Shown here: piece after piece, positions 53,644 to 61,843 of the stretch
Layout of the letters: the number at the start of each line of letters is the position of its first letter
Position numbering within the stretch: position 1 is the first letter of the stretch
Assembly: GCF_000685035.1 (NCBI RefSeq)
Contig: NZ_BAYB01000044.1
Location: 1-63,540, forward strand
DNA length: 63,540 nucleotides
Direction of reading: 5' to 3'
From: Paraburkholderia ferrariae NBRC 106233
GTDB lineage: Bacteria; Pseudomonadota; Gammaproteobacteria; Burkholderiales; Burkholderiaceae
The notes under the pieces: generated by a model
What the model saw: the letters and a program-made list of their open reading frames with translations, nothing else
Databases searched by the model: none
Told to the model about the DNA's origin: nothing
Position numbers and translations under genes: made by a program

Positions 53644-54387
53644 ATGGCCCATCCTTCCCGTCCTGCCGACTCCCGGGATTCCCAGGATTTCCCGCTCATG
53701 CCGCAAGCGGGCGAGCCCGCCGATATCGAGGCACTCGTGTACGCGTCGATCTCGTCCGCGCTGTTGCAGGGCAAGCTCGCACCGGGGCAGCAACTGGTGG
53801 AGCGCGAACTCGCCGCCGCATTCGGGTGCACGCGCGGCGCATTGCGCAAGGTGCTCGTGCGCCTGGGCCACGAGGGCAAGCTCGTGCTTGCGCCCAATCG
53901 CGGCGCATTCGTGCCGTCGCCTTCGGAGGAGGACGTGCGTGCGGTCTATCGCGCGCGCCAGGTGGTGGAGGCGGGGGTGATGGTGAGCCTCGGCGGTGCG
54001 CTGGATGCCGCGGGGCGTCGCCGTCTCGCCGCGCACGTGCGCAGCGAGCGCAAGGCGTTCAAGGAAGGACGGGTGGACGACGCGGTGCGGCTCGCCGGGC
54101 AGTTTCATCTGCTGCTGACGGGGCTCGCGGGCGGGGAGGCGCTCGTGGCGGCGCTGGCGCCGCTCGTGGCGAAGACCGAGCTCTACAAGGCGTTGTTCGA
54201 TCCGTCGAAAGGCTCGCTTTGCGCGCCCGACGAGCACGAGCAGATCATCGCGGCGCTGGGCGAAGGCGATCCCGCTGCGGCGCTCGACGCCATGCGCCGG
54301 CACCTGGCCGAGCTGGAAGAACGGGTGGTTCGGCAGGTGCGCATGCGGGCAGGCCGCGACCTGAAGGCCGTGTTCGCTGAGGTTTAG
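53644..54387 (+). CDS. GntR/FCD-family regulator
   Basis: A 247-residue regulator. The winged helix is at about residues 25-90 ('LAPGQQLVERELAAAFGCTR', 'LRKVLVRLGHEGKLV'), and the all-helical FCD ligand domain is about 100-235 ('AVYRARQVVEAGVM', 'FHLLLTGLAGGEAL'). It likely represses itself and the divergent transporter through the GGTTRACC array. ATG 53644 is taken as start. Confidence 0.85.
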   Translation: MAHPSRPADSRDSQDFPLMPQAGEPADIEALVYASISSALLQGKLAPGQQLVERELAAAFGCTRGALRKVLVRLGHEGKLVLAPNRGAFVPSPSEEDVRAVYRARQVVEAGVMVSLGGALDAAGRRRLAAHVRSERKAFKEGRVDDAVRLAGQFHLLLTGLAGGEALVAALAPLVAKTELYKALFDPSKGSLCAPDEHEQIIAALGEGDPAAALDAMRRHLAELEERVVRQVRMRAGRDLKAVFAEV

Positions 54388-54426
54388 GCGGCCGGCGGTC
54401 CGGCGCTCACGCGTTCCGGCGCGCGG

Positions 54427-54639
54427 CTACACCTGCTCGCAGCGCTTGCGCAACTCCTTCGAGGCGGCAAGCGGAATGCGCGCGTCATCCCAGGTCGCGA
54501 GCCACTCCACTTCCTTCGAAGCGAACACCTGGCCGTGATTGCGCAGCGCGTACTGCAGCGAATCGATGATGTGATTGCGGATGATTTCGGGCGTATGCCG
54601 GTCGTCGAGAACGGCGCGGAAGGCTTCGAGCGTGGCCAT
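54427..54639 (-). CDS. Small protein of unknown function, 70 residues
   Basis: The product has 'HTPEIIRNHIIDSLQYALRN' and 'EVEWLATWDDARIPL', a mixed helical pattern without signal peptide. It has GC-typical codon use. No family recognised. Confidence 0.5.
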   Translation of the reverse strand: MATLEAFRAVLDDRHTPEIIRNHIIDSLQYALRNHGQVFASKEVEWLATWDDARIPLAASKELRKRCEQV

Positions 54640-54738
54640 CGCGTGGGCTCCAGCAGGTATTGCGATTACGCCGTTATCGCACGACAAAATTGCCCTTGCT
54701 ACTTCACCAAAAATCGCCGGCGAAAAACGGCGGGCCGC

Positions 54739-55980
54739 TTAGCCGAAGCGTTCCGCGCGCCATGGATGCGGATCGGTGAACGTGGGCGTGCCGGTCATCA
54801 TCTCGGCGAGCAGCCGGCCCGTGACGGGGCCGAGCGTGAGGCCGTGATGGTTGTGGCCGAAGCTGAACCACAGGCCCGGATGACGCGGCGCCGGGCCGAT
54901 CACGGGGCGCATGTCCGGCGTACAGGGCCGCATGCCGAGCCAGGGCGCGGGATCGACGCGCTCGCCCAGTCCGAAGATCGGCCTGGCCACGGCTTCCACG
55001 CGCGCGAGTTGCACGCCCGTGGGCGGCGTGCCGCGCCGTGCGATCTCCACGCCCGTCGTGAGCCGCACGCCCTGCTCCATGGGGGCGATGGCATAGCCGA
55101 GTTCGCTGTCCACGACCGGTGCCGTGAGCGTGCCCCGTTCGGGCCGGTAGTGCATGTGATAGCCGCGCTTCGCGCGCAGGGGGATGCGATAGCCGAGCGG
55201 CTCGAACACCGTGTCCGACCACGGCCCGAGCGCCACCACCGCCTCGCGCGCCGAGAGAGGGCCGTGCGCGGTGTCCACGGTCCAGGCGTCGCGCTCGCGG
55301 TGCAGGGTCGTGGCGTTGCCTGCGACGAGCGTGCCGCCTTCGCGCGCGAAGAGCTGCGCGTAGCGTGCGACCAGCGCCCCCGGATTGGCGACGGTCTTTG
55401 GATCGAGCCAGTGCAGCGCCCCGGCAAAGCCTGGCCCGAGACTCGGCTCGCGCTCGCGCAGCGCGGCTGCGTCGAGCACCGTCACGCTCAGGCCGTGCTC
55501 GCGCGCCGAGCGCTGCGCCCGCGCCGCTTCGCGCTCGAAACGCGGTCCGCTGTGATACGCCTGCAGCCAGCCGCTCGCGCGCACGAGCGCGGCTGCGCCG
55601 GCTCGCGCAACGAGCGCGTCGTGTTCGGCGACACTGCGTTCGATGAGCGGCAGCATGTCGCGCGCGGCCGCGGCGTGCCGCAGCGGCGACGACTCCCACC
55701 AGAAGCGCGCCAGCCACGTGGCGTACGAAGGCAGCGCGCGATAGTCCCAGTAGAGGTCGGTCGAGCGGTTGCGCGCGTAGCGCAGCAGCGTGCCGACGTC
55801 GCGCGGAAAACCGTAGGGCACGACCGACGAGCGCTCGATGAGCCCCGCGTTGCCGTAGCTCGTTTCCTCGCCGGGGCCGCGCCGGTCCACGAGCGCGACG
55901 CGGCGTCCGCGATCCTGCAGATGCAGCGCCGCACTCACGCCGACAATGCCGGCTCCCAGAACGATGACGTCGAAATCCAT
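54739..55980 (-). CDS. D-amino-acid dehydrogenase-like FAD oxidoreductase (DadA type)
   Basis: A 413-residue flavoprotein of the DAO family. The N-terminal dinucleotide-binding loop is 'VLGAGIVGVSAALHLQDRG', the 'YGNAGLIERSSVVPYG' segment is typical of DadA, and the C-terminus has 'GPAPRHPGLWFSFGHNHHGLTLGP' (in part). It should oxidise a D-amino acid or N-substituted glycine to the keto acid, passing electrons to the respiratory chain. Single gene, with start 55980. Confidence 0.83.
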   Translation of the reverse strand: MDFDVIVLGAGIVGVSAALHLQDRGRRVALVDRRGPGEETSYGNAGLIERSSVVPYGFPRDVGTLLRYARNRSTDLYWDYRALPSYATWLARFWWESSPLRHAAAARDMLPLIERSVAEHDALVARAGAAALVRASGWLQAYHSGPRFEREAARAQRSAREHGLSVTVLDAAALREREPSLGPGFAGALHWLDPKTVANPGALVARYAQLFAREGGTLVAGNATTLHRERDAWTVDTAHGPLSAREAVVALGPWSDTVFEPLGYRIPLRAKRGYHMHYRPERGTLTAPVVDSELGYAIAPMEQGVRLTTGVEIARRGTPPTGVQLARVEAVARPIFGLGERVDPAPWLGMRPCTPDMRPVIGPAPRHPGLWFSFGHNHHGLTLGPVTGRLLAEMMTGTPTFTDPHPWRAERFG

Positions 55981-56165
55981 AGGCTCGCGCTCTCGCGCAG
56001 TTCGAGGTGGGCACACCGTTGCGCAGGCAACGGCATCGGGCCGCCGCGCATACCGTGTCGGCAGAAGCCGACGGCCGGGCGCGCGGCGGGCGCCTCAAAC
56101 TGTAACTACCACGCGCGCGCTTCGCAAGCGCACGAGCCTCGTGCGTCGCTTTCGATGCCCGGCTT

Positions 56166-56798
56166 TCAGGTGCGTTTCGCGCGTTCGCGCATGAAGAGAT
56201 CGAGCTCGTCGCGCAACGCTTTCGCAACGGCGGGACGTTCGTGCAGCCGCTGCCCATAGGCCGCTATGGCCGGCCACGCGGCGAGATCGATCTGCACGTG
56301 CGGCGCCCAGTTCAGTATCACGAAGAGATAGGCGTCGGCCACGCTGAAAGCGTCGAGCAGATAAGTGCGGCCTTCCAGATGCCGTTCGAGCACCTCGAAG
56401 CGCAAGGCGACGTTGCTGCGCGCGTAGTCCTTCACGGCCGCGCTGGTCTCCGGCGTGAGCAGCGGAAGGAACACCGCCTTGTGCAACTCCGTGCCGATGA
56501 AGCCAAGCCACTGCTGCATCTGCGCGCGCTCGCGCGTGCCCGCGGGCGGCGCGAGCCGTGCCTCGGGGTAGCGGTCGGCCACGTAGGGCAGCACGGCCGT
56601 GTTTTCGGTGAGTTGCCAGCCGTCGTCCTCGCGCAGCACGGGCACCTGGCCGAGCGCATTGACCGAATAGAAGCTGCCGCCCTCGGCCATCTGCTTCGAC
56701 TGGGTGTCGACCTGCACGTAGCGTGCGTTCGCGCCGGCCTCGTAGAGCGCGATGCGCGTGGCGAGCGAGCAGGCGAGCGGGGCAAAGTAGAGTTCCAT
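56166..56798 (-). CDS. Glutathione S-transferase
   Basis: A 210-residue GST of the beta type. 'YFAPLACSLATRIALYEAGA' at the N-terminus carries the beta-class Cys/Ser region, 'GQVPVLREDDGWQLTENTAV' binds glutathione, and 'SVADAYLFVILNWA' is in the C-terminal helical domain. ATG 56798 has GGAGGAAG upstream. It is divergent from a TetR gene. Confidence 0.87.
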   Translation of the reverse strand: MELYFAPLACSLATRIALYEAGANARYVQVDTQSKQMAEGGSFYSVNALGQVPVLREDDGWQLTENTAVLPYVADRYPEARLAPPAGTRERAQMQQWLGFIGTELHKAVFLPLLTPETSAAVKDYARSNVALRFEVLERHLEGRTYLLDAFSVADAYLFVILNWAPHVQIDLAAWPAIAAYGQRLHERPAVAKALRDELDLFMRERAKRT

Positions 56799-56818
56799 CG
56801 TGATCTTCCTCCATGTGA

Positions 56819-56842
56819 GTTTTGTACTATATTGAACAAAAC
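56819..56842. promoter_or_regulatory. Inverted repeat GTTTTGT-N10-ACAAAAC
   Basis: Perfect 7-bp arms in the 64-nt gap between the GST and TetR genes, the expected place for a TetR operator. A further GTACAAAA matches TTTTGTAC across the start of the TetR gene. Confidence 0.5.
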
Positions 56843-56862
56843 ATCGCTCGACCAATATTTCT

Positions 56863-57558
56863 ATGCAATCTGGTACAAAAAAGGATAGCCGTCCGCGCGG
56901 GCGGCCGCGCGCCTACGATCCCGCCACCGCGCTCGCCCAGGTGCGCGACACTTTCTGGCGCAGCGGCTATGCGGGCACCTCGCTCGACGACCTGAGCGCC
57001 GCCACGGGCATGAACCGCCCGAGCCTCTACGGCGCGTTCGGCGACAAGCACGCGCTGTATCTGCAGACGGTCGAGCACTACGTGGAAGCGGGCCGCGCCG
57101 CCATGGAGGCGATGCTGGACAACGCGCTGCCGCTGCCGGACGCCCTGATGCGCGTCTTCGACGAGGCGCTCCGGTGGTATCAGCCCGCGGGCGAAGCGGC
57201 GCGCGGGTGTTTGCTGATCGGGACTGCGGCGGTGGAAGCCGTCAACGACGAGGCCGTGCGCGAGCGCCTGGGGGCGGGGCTGCGCAGCTTCGACAAGGCA
57301 TTCGAGCGGCGCCTGCGTTACGGTGTGGAGCACGGGGAACTGCCGCCCGAAGCGGACCCGGCGATGCTGTCGCGCGTGGCTTCGGCGCTGCTGCATAGTA
57401 CCGCGCTGCGCGCGCGCGCCGGCGACTCGCGCGCCGTGCTGCGCGCAACCGCGGCCGCCGGCATCGCGCTGATCTGCGGCGCCCAGGGGTCCGGCGCGGC
57501 GGCGCCCACGGCCACGCCCACGCCCGCGAAGGCCCGTACGCCCGCGCGCCGCGCATGA
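56863..57558 (+). CDS. TetR/AcrR-family regulator
   Basis: A 231-residue regulator. The HTH is at about residues 15-65 ('RPRGRPRAYDPATALAQVRD', 'TGMNRPSLYGAFGDKHALY'), and the C-terminal ligand domain has 'RGCLLIGTAAVEAV'. An Ala/Pro-rich tail ends the protein. Probably represses itself and the divergent GST through the inverted repeat in the shared promoter. Confidence 0.86.
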   Translation: MQSGTKKDSRPRGRPRAYDPATALAQVRDTFWRSGYAGTSLDDLSAATGMNRPSLYGAFGDKHALYLQTVEHYVEAGRAAMEAMLDNALPLPDALMRVFDEALRWYQPAGEAARGCLLIGTAAVEAVNDEAVRERLGAGLRSFDKAFERRLRYGVEHGELPPEADPAMLSRVASALLHSTALRARAGDSRAVLRATAAAGIALICGAQGSGAAAPTATPTPAKARTPARRA

Positions 57559-57656
57559 CGTGACGCCCACGGAACCGGTGGGCTGCACGATCCATCCATT
57601 GCTAAACTAGCGGGGTTGCGCAACGTTTCGCTTGCGCTGTCCACGAGGGGAACGCA

Positions 57657-57851
57657 ATGGTGCGGTATCGGCACTACAAGGGCGGCATGTACGAACTGGT
57701 GTGCGAGGCGACCCTCGAATCCGATCCTTCGGTCACGATGATCGTGTACCGTGCCGCGAACGGCACGATCTGGACGCGGCCCGCCTCGGTGTTCTTCGAA
57801 CTCGTCGAGCACGAGGGCGCACTCGTGCCGCGTTTCGCGCCCGTCAACTGA
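57657..57851 (+). CDS. DUF1653 family small protein
   Basis: A 64-residue protein with 'VRYRHYKGGMYELVCEATLE', 'IVYRAANGTIWTRPASVFFE' and 'PRFAPV', the SH3-like DUF1653 pattern. Clear GAGGGGAACGCA upstream. Function unknown. Confidence 0.8.
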   Translation: MVRYRHYKGGMYELVCEATLESDPSVTMIVYRAANGTIWTRPASVFFELVEHEGALVPRFAPVN

Positions 57852-57900
57852 TGCCCGAACCCCGCTTCATTTTTCCTGCCCTACTGAGGTCGAACCGACT

Positions 57901-58095
57901 ATGCGTCTTCTGATTGCGCTCCTCCTGCCATGGCTGCTGTTTTTCACGATCGGCCGGCCCGTCGCGGGCATCATCTGCCTGATCCTGCAGATCACGCTGC
58001 TCGGCTGGATTCCCGCCGCGATCTGGGCCGTGTATGCGCTCAGCCAGTATCAGACCGACCGCAAGATCGACCAGGCGCTCGGCAAGCGCTTCTGA
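57901..58095 (+). CDS. Pmp3/YqaE-like small membrane protein
   Basis: A 64-residue protein with two transmembrane segments ('LIALLLPWLLFFTIGRPVAG' and 'IICLILQITLLGWIPAAIWA') and a basic C-terminal tail ending 'QTDRKIDQALGKRF'. Relatives are stress-responsive membrane proteins. 49 nt after the DUF1653 gene, so cotranscription is likely. Confidence 0.75.
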   Translation: MRLLIALLLPWLLFFTIGRPVAGIICLILQITLLGWIPAAIWAVYALSQYQTDRKIDQALGKRF

Positions 58096-58153
58096 AGCGT
58101 CGCCTCGCCGCGCCCCACGCGGCGCGTTGAGGCAGTTGCGCCACCTGAAACGC

Positions 58154-58190
58154 ATCAGGCCCGCCCCTCTTGCGAGGGGCGGGCCTGATT
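58154..58190 (+). terminator. Likely terminator after the Pmp3-like gene
   Basis: 16-bp stem (58154-58169 / 58174-58189, loop TTGC) followed by TTCATT. The T tract is poor, so it may work as a bidirectional hairpin for the convergent DUF4148 gene too. Confidence 0.7.
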
Positions 58191-58246
58191 CATTCAATGC
58201 GCTTCGGTGCGCCCGGCTCCGAGCCGGTACTGACGCGCGTTAGCGC

Positions 58247-58504
58247 TTACTGACCCGATTGCGACGTGCCGCTGGTCGAGGGGCCGTAGCCCGTCGCGGC
58301 CTTTTCGGCTGCGACCTTGGCTTCGGCGGCCTGAATGTTGTCGGGGTAGTGCATCCAGTCGCTCGGATCGTAGCCGGCGGCGCGCAGTTGCGCGAGGTCA
58401 GCCTTGACTTCGGCGCGGGTAACGGGTTGCTGCGATTGGGCAAACGACGCGACCGGGACGGCGAGAACGGCGGCCACCAGGGCTGCCTTGAGAAGCGACT
58501 TCAT
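58247..58504 (-). CDS. DUF4148-family exported protein
   Basis: An 85-residue protein with a signal peptide ending 'VASFAQS', then 'PVTRAEVKADLAQLRAAGYD', the DUF4148 signature, and a Ser/Gly-rich end. GGAGGTTACG precedes the ATG on the reverse strand. Function unknown. Confidence 0.85.
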   Translation of the reverse strand: MKSLLKAALVAAVLAVPVASFAQSQQPVTRAEVKADLAQLRAAGYDPSDWMHYPDNIQAAEAKVAAEKAATGYGPSTSGTSQSGQ

Positions 58505-58857
58505 GACGTAACCTCCAATATCTTGTTTAGGGGGCGTGACCCGTAAGGTCTTGCCCATGTCGCCAATGTAAGCGTTTTCCAGATTAGGGTAAATACCTAA
58601 AAAGCGAATTCACTATTCTCCTGGCGACAACAGTCACACCCCGATTATTCATACAAAAAGATGGGGAACGATCAGAAGGAAGGGCGCCGAGGAGGAAATG
58701 GCGGCTCCAGGGCGCCGCGGATTATTACGAAACAAGCAATGGGAATTCGCCGACATCGGCATATATCCGGCCAGAGCGCTTGCCTAGAATCGAGTCACCG
58801 CTTGCGAGCCGTCGCGCAGTAGGGTCGCAGGCAACTCGAACAATCCGGAGGTCACAC
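58505..58857. promoter_or_regulatory. Shared upstream region of two divergent DUF4148 genes
   Basis: About 350 nt with no gene, AT-richer in its centre (58570-58660). It probably holds both promoters. No palindrome stands out. Confidence 0.45.
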
Positions 58858-59151
58858 ATGAAATCGCTCGCCTATGCCGCCGCTCTGGCGGTTGCCCTCG
58901 CCGCGCCTGTCGCTGCATTTGCCCAGTCCGCGGACCAGGGTCTCACGCGCGATCAGGTGCGCGCACAACTGGTCGAATTCCAGCAGACGAGCCGCAACCA
59001 GGCCGCCGGCGGCGAAGCCGTAAGCGTCCCGGCCGTGCAAAGCGATGGCTCGTTCGGCGGTGTCAGCAGCACCTCGTCGATGGCCGGCGCGGGTTACGTG
59101 TCGGAAGCCGCGCGCCGGGGTCCGTACACCGTGTACTTCGGCGGGTCCTGA
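58858..59151 (+). CDS. DUF4148-family-like exported protein
   Basis: A 97-residue protein with a signal peptide ending 'VAAFAQS' and a short 'LTRDQVRAQLVEFQQ' helix resembling the DUF4148 core, then Ser/Gly/Ala-rich sequence. Divergent from the other DUF4148 gene; both N-termini start MKS(L). CGGAGGTCACAC upstream is a strong ribosome-binding site. Confidence 0.75.
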   Translation: MKSLAYAAALAVALAAPVAAFAQSADQGLTRDQVRAQLVEFQQTSRNQAAGGEAVSVPAVQSDGSFGGVSSTSSMAGAGYVSEAARRGPYTVYFGGS

Positions 59152-59180
59152 GCCCATAGCCAGGACGCATGGCGTAGTCG

Positions 59181-59216
59181 AAGCCCGCGGCGCATGCTGC
59201 GGGCTTTTCGTTTTTT
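59181..59216 (+). terminator. Rho-independent terminator after the DUF4148 gene
   Basis: Stem AAGCCCGC/GCGGGCTT (59181-59188 / 59199-59206), then T4-CG-T6. Confidence 0.85.
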
Positions 59217-59265
59217 GCGCTCGAAAAGTGCTTGAAGCGTGCCTGAATCGCAGTCGAAAGATTTG

Positions 59266-59574
59266 TCAGGAGACCGATGCATCCGGCACGTCGAGCACGA
59301 GATCGGTCTGCGCGATGGCGACGCAGGTGAGCACGTAGCCCTCCGCCTTTTCTTCGCGGCTGAGTCCCGGCCATTCGATCGTAAAGCGTACCTCTCCGCT
59401 TACCACGCGGCACAGGCAGGTGCGGCAGGTGCCGTTGCGGCACATGCGCGGCAGGCGTATGCCTGCAAATCCCGCTGCTTCGAGCAGTGTCAGTTCCGGC
59501 GGCGCCTCGAACGTGACACCTAGCGGTTCCACGCGCACGTGCGGCACAGCCGTTTCGTTCCGATCCGTCGTCAC
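59266..59574 (-). CDS. 2Fe-2S ferredoxin
   Basis: A 102-residue plant-type ferredoxin. Cluster cysteines are in 'CRNGTCRTCLC' (C-x4-C-x2-C pattern) with the fourth in 'VLTCVAIA'. Start is GTG 59574, whose last two bases and the following A overlap the stop of the MbfA-like gene (GTGA), so translation is coupled. Likely passes electrons to the ferritin-like protein or a partner (inference). Confidence 0.82.
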   Translation of the reverse strand: MTTDRNETAVPHVRVEPLGVTFEAPPELTLLEAAGFAGIRLPRMCRNGTCRTCLCRVVSGEVRFTIEWPGLSREEKAEGYVLTCVAIAQTDLVLDVPDASVS

Positions 59575-60701
59575 GAAAGCGATACCCCCAGCAAGCGCCC
59601 CGCGCCCGCGGTGAAGGCCGCGGCGGCGAGTCCGATCGCGATCTGTCTGAATGCCGAAAACGCCGCGCTGCGGCCGTTGAAGAGCGACGTGAAGACGCCC
59701 ACCGCCGCCAGTCCGAGCGCGCTCAACAGTATCGACTGCACGATTGCCGGTGTGCCCTGCGCCCAAAGAAACGCGGCTGCGGGGAAGACCGCGCCAAGCG
59801 AGAAAAGACAGAACGACACTGCCGCTGCCGACCACGGGTTGCCGCCCAGCTCCTTCGGGTCGATGCCGAGTTCCTCGCGCGCGAGCGTGTCGAGCGCCTG
59901 ATCGGGGTCGCTCATGATCTGCGCGGCAACGCGGCGCGCTTCGTCGGCGTCGAGCCCCTTCGCCTGGTAGATCAGCGCGAGCTCGTGACGCTCGGCGTCG
60001 GGGGTGTGCTCCAGTTCGTCGGCTTCCCTGGCGAGCTGGGTGCGCGCCAACTCGCGCGCATTGGTCACCGAGAGCCATTCGCCGAGCGCCATCGAGCAGG
60101 CGCCGGCCACGAGCCCCGCGAGACCGGTGAGCAGGATGGTGCGGTTGCTGCTGCCCGCGCCCGCCACGCCCATGATGAGGCAGAAGTTCGAGACGAGCCC
60201 GTCGTTGGCGCCGAGCACGGCGGCGCGCAAGTCGTTGCCCGACGTTGCGCCCTTGTGCCACGACTCCGCAGCGGCGATCTGCTCGCCTTTGGACTTGCCG
60301 CGTACCGCCTTGCTCGCGACGATCGCCTGGATGGTGGCCGCGTGCTGCTGTTCCTGCGCGGAGAGCTTTTCGGCGCCGGGCTCGTGGGCGTAGCGATCGC
60401 GGTCCGCGTATTCGGTCGCGGCCACGGTGGGCAGCACGATCGAGGCGCCGAAGAGGCGCGTGAGCGTCTGGAGGAGGCGGGTTTTCGCGCTGCGCCGGTG
60501 CGGCGGCGGATGCACGCCGTTTGCCGCGAGCTTTTCCAGCCAGACGCGGGCGTGTTCGCGCTCGGAGGCGGCGAGTTCCGCGAAGATTCTGCTGCGCTCG
60601 CTGTCCTGCTCGGCGTGGGCGAGCGTGTCGTAGACGGCGGCGCTGTCGAGTTCGTCGGCGAGGTGGCGGCGGTAGCGTTTGAGTTCCTGGGCGGAGGCCA
60701 T
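59571..60701 (-). CDS. MbfA-like membrane-bound ferritin/VIT1 protein
   Basis: A 376-residue fusion. The N-terminal ferritin-like/rubrerythrin-type domain has 'ASEREHARVWLEKL' (ExxH) and 'AQEQQHAATI' iron ligands. A VIT1-type membrane domain follows, from about residue 150, with 'GANDGLVSNFCLIMGVAGAG' and 'GACSMALGEWLSV'. MbfA proteins export iron and reduce oxidative damage in alpha-proteobacteria. Here the gene is followed by, and overlaps, a ferredoxin gene, a layout I do not know from those bacteria. Confidence 0.85.
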   Translation of the reverse strand: MASAQELKRYRRHLADELDSAAVYDTLAHAEQDSERSRIFAELAASEREHARVWLEKLAANGVHPPPHRRSAKTRLLQTLTRLFGASIVLPTVAATEYADRDRYAHEPGAEKLSAQEQQHAATIQAIVASKAVRGKSKGEQIAAAESWHKGATSGNDLRAAVLGANDGLVSNFCLIMGVAGAGSSNRTILLTGLAGLVAGACSMALGEWLSVTNARELARTQLAREADELEHTPDAERHELALIYQAKGLDADEARRVAAQIMSDPDQALDTLAREELGIDPKELGGNPWSAAAVSFCLFSLGAVFPAAAFLWAQGTPAIVQSILLSALGLAAVGVFTSLFNGRSAAFSAFRQIAIGLAAAAFTAGAGRLLGVSLS

Positions 60702-60752
60702 GGGGCGTGGGTGGGGAGGCGGTTCGGGAAGCTTAACCTGGTGGGGGTTGGG

Positions 60753-60786
60753 GGTTTCTTGTTTTCGCGGTGGTGTGCGTGGGTTG
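60753..60786 (+). repeat. Half-copy of the flank of the 6.3-kb repeat element
   Basis: GGTTTCTTGTTTTCGCGGTGG onward matches the reverse complement of the A/C-rich flank at about 6328-6362 with a few mismatches across ~34 nt. The 35-bp palindrome itself is missing. It lies just outside the ferritin gene, at the edge of the degraded right-hand island. Confidence 0.6.
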
Positions 60787-60844
60787 TGGGTGAGTGACGC
60801 CGCGCGTCAACTGGTGCGCACGGCACATGACGCGACGCGGCTGT

Positions 60845-61108
60845 ATGACCTGTTGGGATTCGGGCGGCGAAGACGGCGCCCGCCTTGAACGCTATGCCTG
60901 TGAGCGCGGCGAATCACTGGAGCGCGTCGGCGCTGACATGCTCGCCGCCGAACTGAACCGCCGACACGTCGCCCCCGTCGAACTGCCCGCCACGTCGCAA
61001 CCGACCAACGCCGAACATCGCGCTGCGCTCGACCGCGCAAAGGTTGAAATACTGACCGGCATGACCGGGCGCGAGTGGCGCGAAGGCGAACACCTTAGCA
61101 AGCCATGA
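60845..61108 (+). CDS. Possible small protein, antitoxin-like C-terminal half duplicated downstream
   Basis: An 87-residue frame. 'ARLERYACERGESLERVGAD' resembles ribbon-helix-helix antitoxins of type II systems, and the second half ('NAEHRAALDRAKVEILTGMT') is repeated out of frame at 61654-61781. The start is uncertain. No partner toxin is adjacent. Could be a remnant rather than a functional gene. Confidence 0.4.
   Translation: MTCWDSGGEDGARLERYACERGESLERVGADMLAAELNRRHVAPVELPATSQPTNAEHRAALDRAKVEILTGMTGREWREGEHLSKP
60960..61088. repeat. Direct repeat copy 1 (129 bp)
   Basis: Nearly identical to 61654-61781. The differences are a one-base gap in CTGCCCGCCACG versus CTGCCCCAACG and a few substitutions. 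This copy is in frame with the antitoxin-like ORF. Confidence 0.8.
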
Positions 61109-61178
61109 GCGACGCCGACCTTCGCTTTCGCCGCGCTCGCTGACCTCATAACGGGCAGCTATTTCATTGCCGATGTCG

Positions 61179-61484
61179 TCAATCTGCGGCTGGTGTGCTG
61201 GTCGCCTGTGTAACGCTAATGTGCTGTTTCAGTGCAGGCTGGTACGTTGCCAGCAAAAGCAAGAGGGTTCCGCCAAGCTTGCGCGCAAATTCGTCGTCAA
61301 GCTTACCGACTTCATCAATCGGCCACGGCATGACGAGCGCACGCGATTTCATGTTTGCCATGAAATTACGGTCAACCGTATAGGTCTCAAGCTGGTTGCC
61401 GTCTTCGTCATACTCGATTACAACGCATCGCGGGTTCCGTTTCATTTCAATCCTCAATTCCTGCGCCTCTAAGGCAATTTGCAT
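61179..61484 (-). CDS. Possible protein of unknown function, start disturbed by IS debris
   Basis: An internal ATG at 61484 gives 101 residues ('CVVIEYDEDGNQLETYTVDR', 'LMPWPIDEVGKLDDEFARKL'). The frame remains open upstream to 61583, but there it is antisense to a transposase scrap, so the true 5' end was probably replaced. No family recognised. May be an immunity-like or phage-type protein. Confidence 0.4.
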   Translation of the reverse strand: MQIALEAQELRIEMKRNPRCVVIEYDEDGNQLETYTVDRNFMANMKSRALVMPWPIDEVGKLDDEFARKLGGTLLLLLATYQPALKQHISVTQATSTPAAD

Positions 61485-61559
61485 ATCGCTGCATGGCTCT
61501 TGCGTGACATACGCCCCAAGAAGACTTATCCATGGCCGCGTACGCGCTACATTCATCAA

Positions 61560-61652
61560 GGATTCGTCGAACTCGCCTCGCATGAGGGCGCCAAACGGCG
61601 CGAGCTATGCCGGCGCTTCGGGATCAGCCCCAAGACCGCCTACAAGTGGCAG
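61560..61652 (+). mobile_element. IS481-family transposase N-terminal fragment
   Basis: A 31-residue stretch reads 'FVELASHEGAKRRELCRRFG' followed by 'ISPKTAYKW', the helix-turn-helix that opens IS481-family transposases. The catalytic DDE part is missing, and the sequence runs directly into direct-repeat copy 2. Confidence 0.75.
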
Positions 61653-61653
61653 G

Positions 61654-61781
61654 GCCGACACGTCGCCCCCGTCGAACTGCCCCAACGTCGCAACCGACCA
61701 GCGCCGAACATCGCGCTGCGCTCGACCGCGCAAAGGTTGAAATGCTGACCGGCATGACCGGGCGCGAGTGGCGCGAAGGCG
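61654..61781. repeat. Direct repeat copy 2 (128 bp)
   Basis: Second copy of 60960-61088, joined to the IS481 fragment and frameshifted by one base relative to copy 1. Confidence 0.8.
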
Positions 61782-61843
61782 GGAAGCGTGAGTGAATCCG
61801 TCAATCTTCCCAGCGCTGGCCAGTCGGCATTGCGCGTTGTCCC

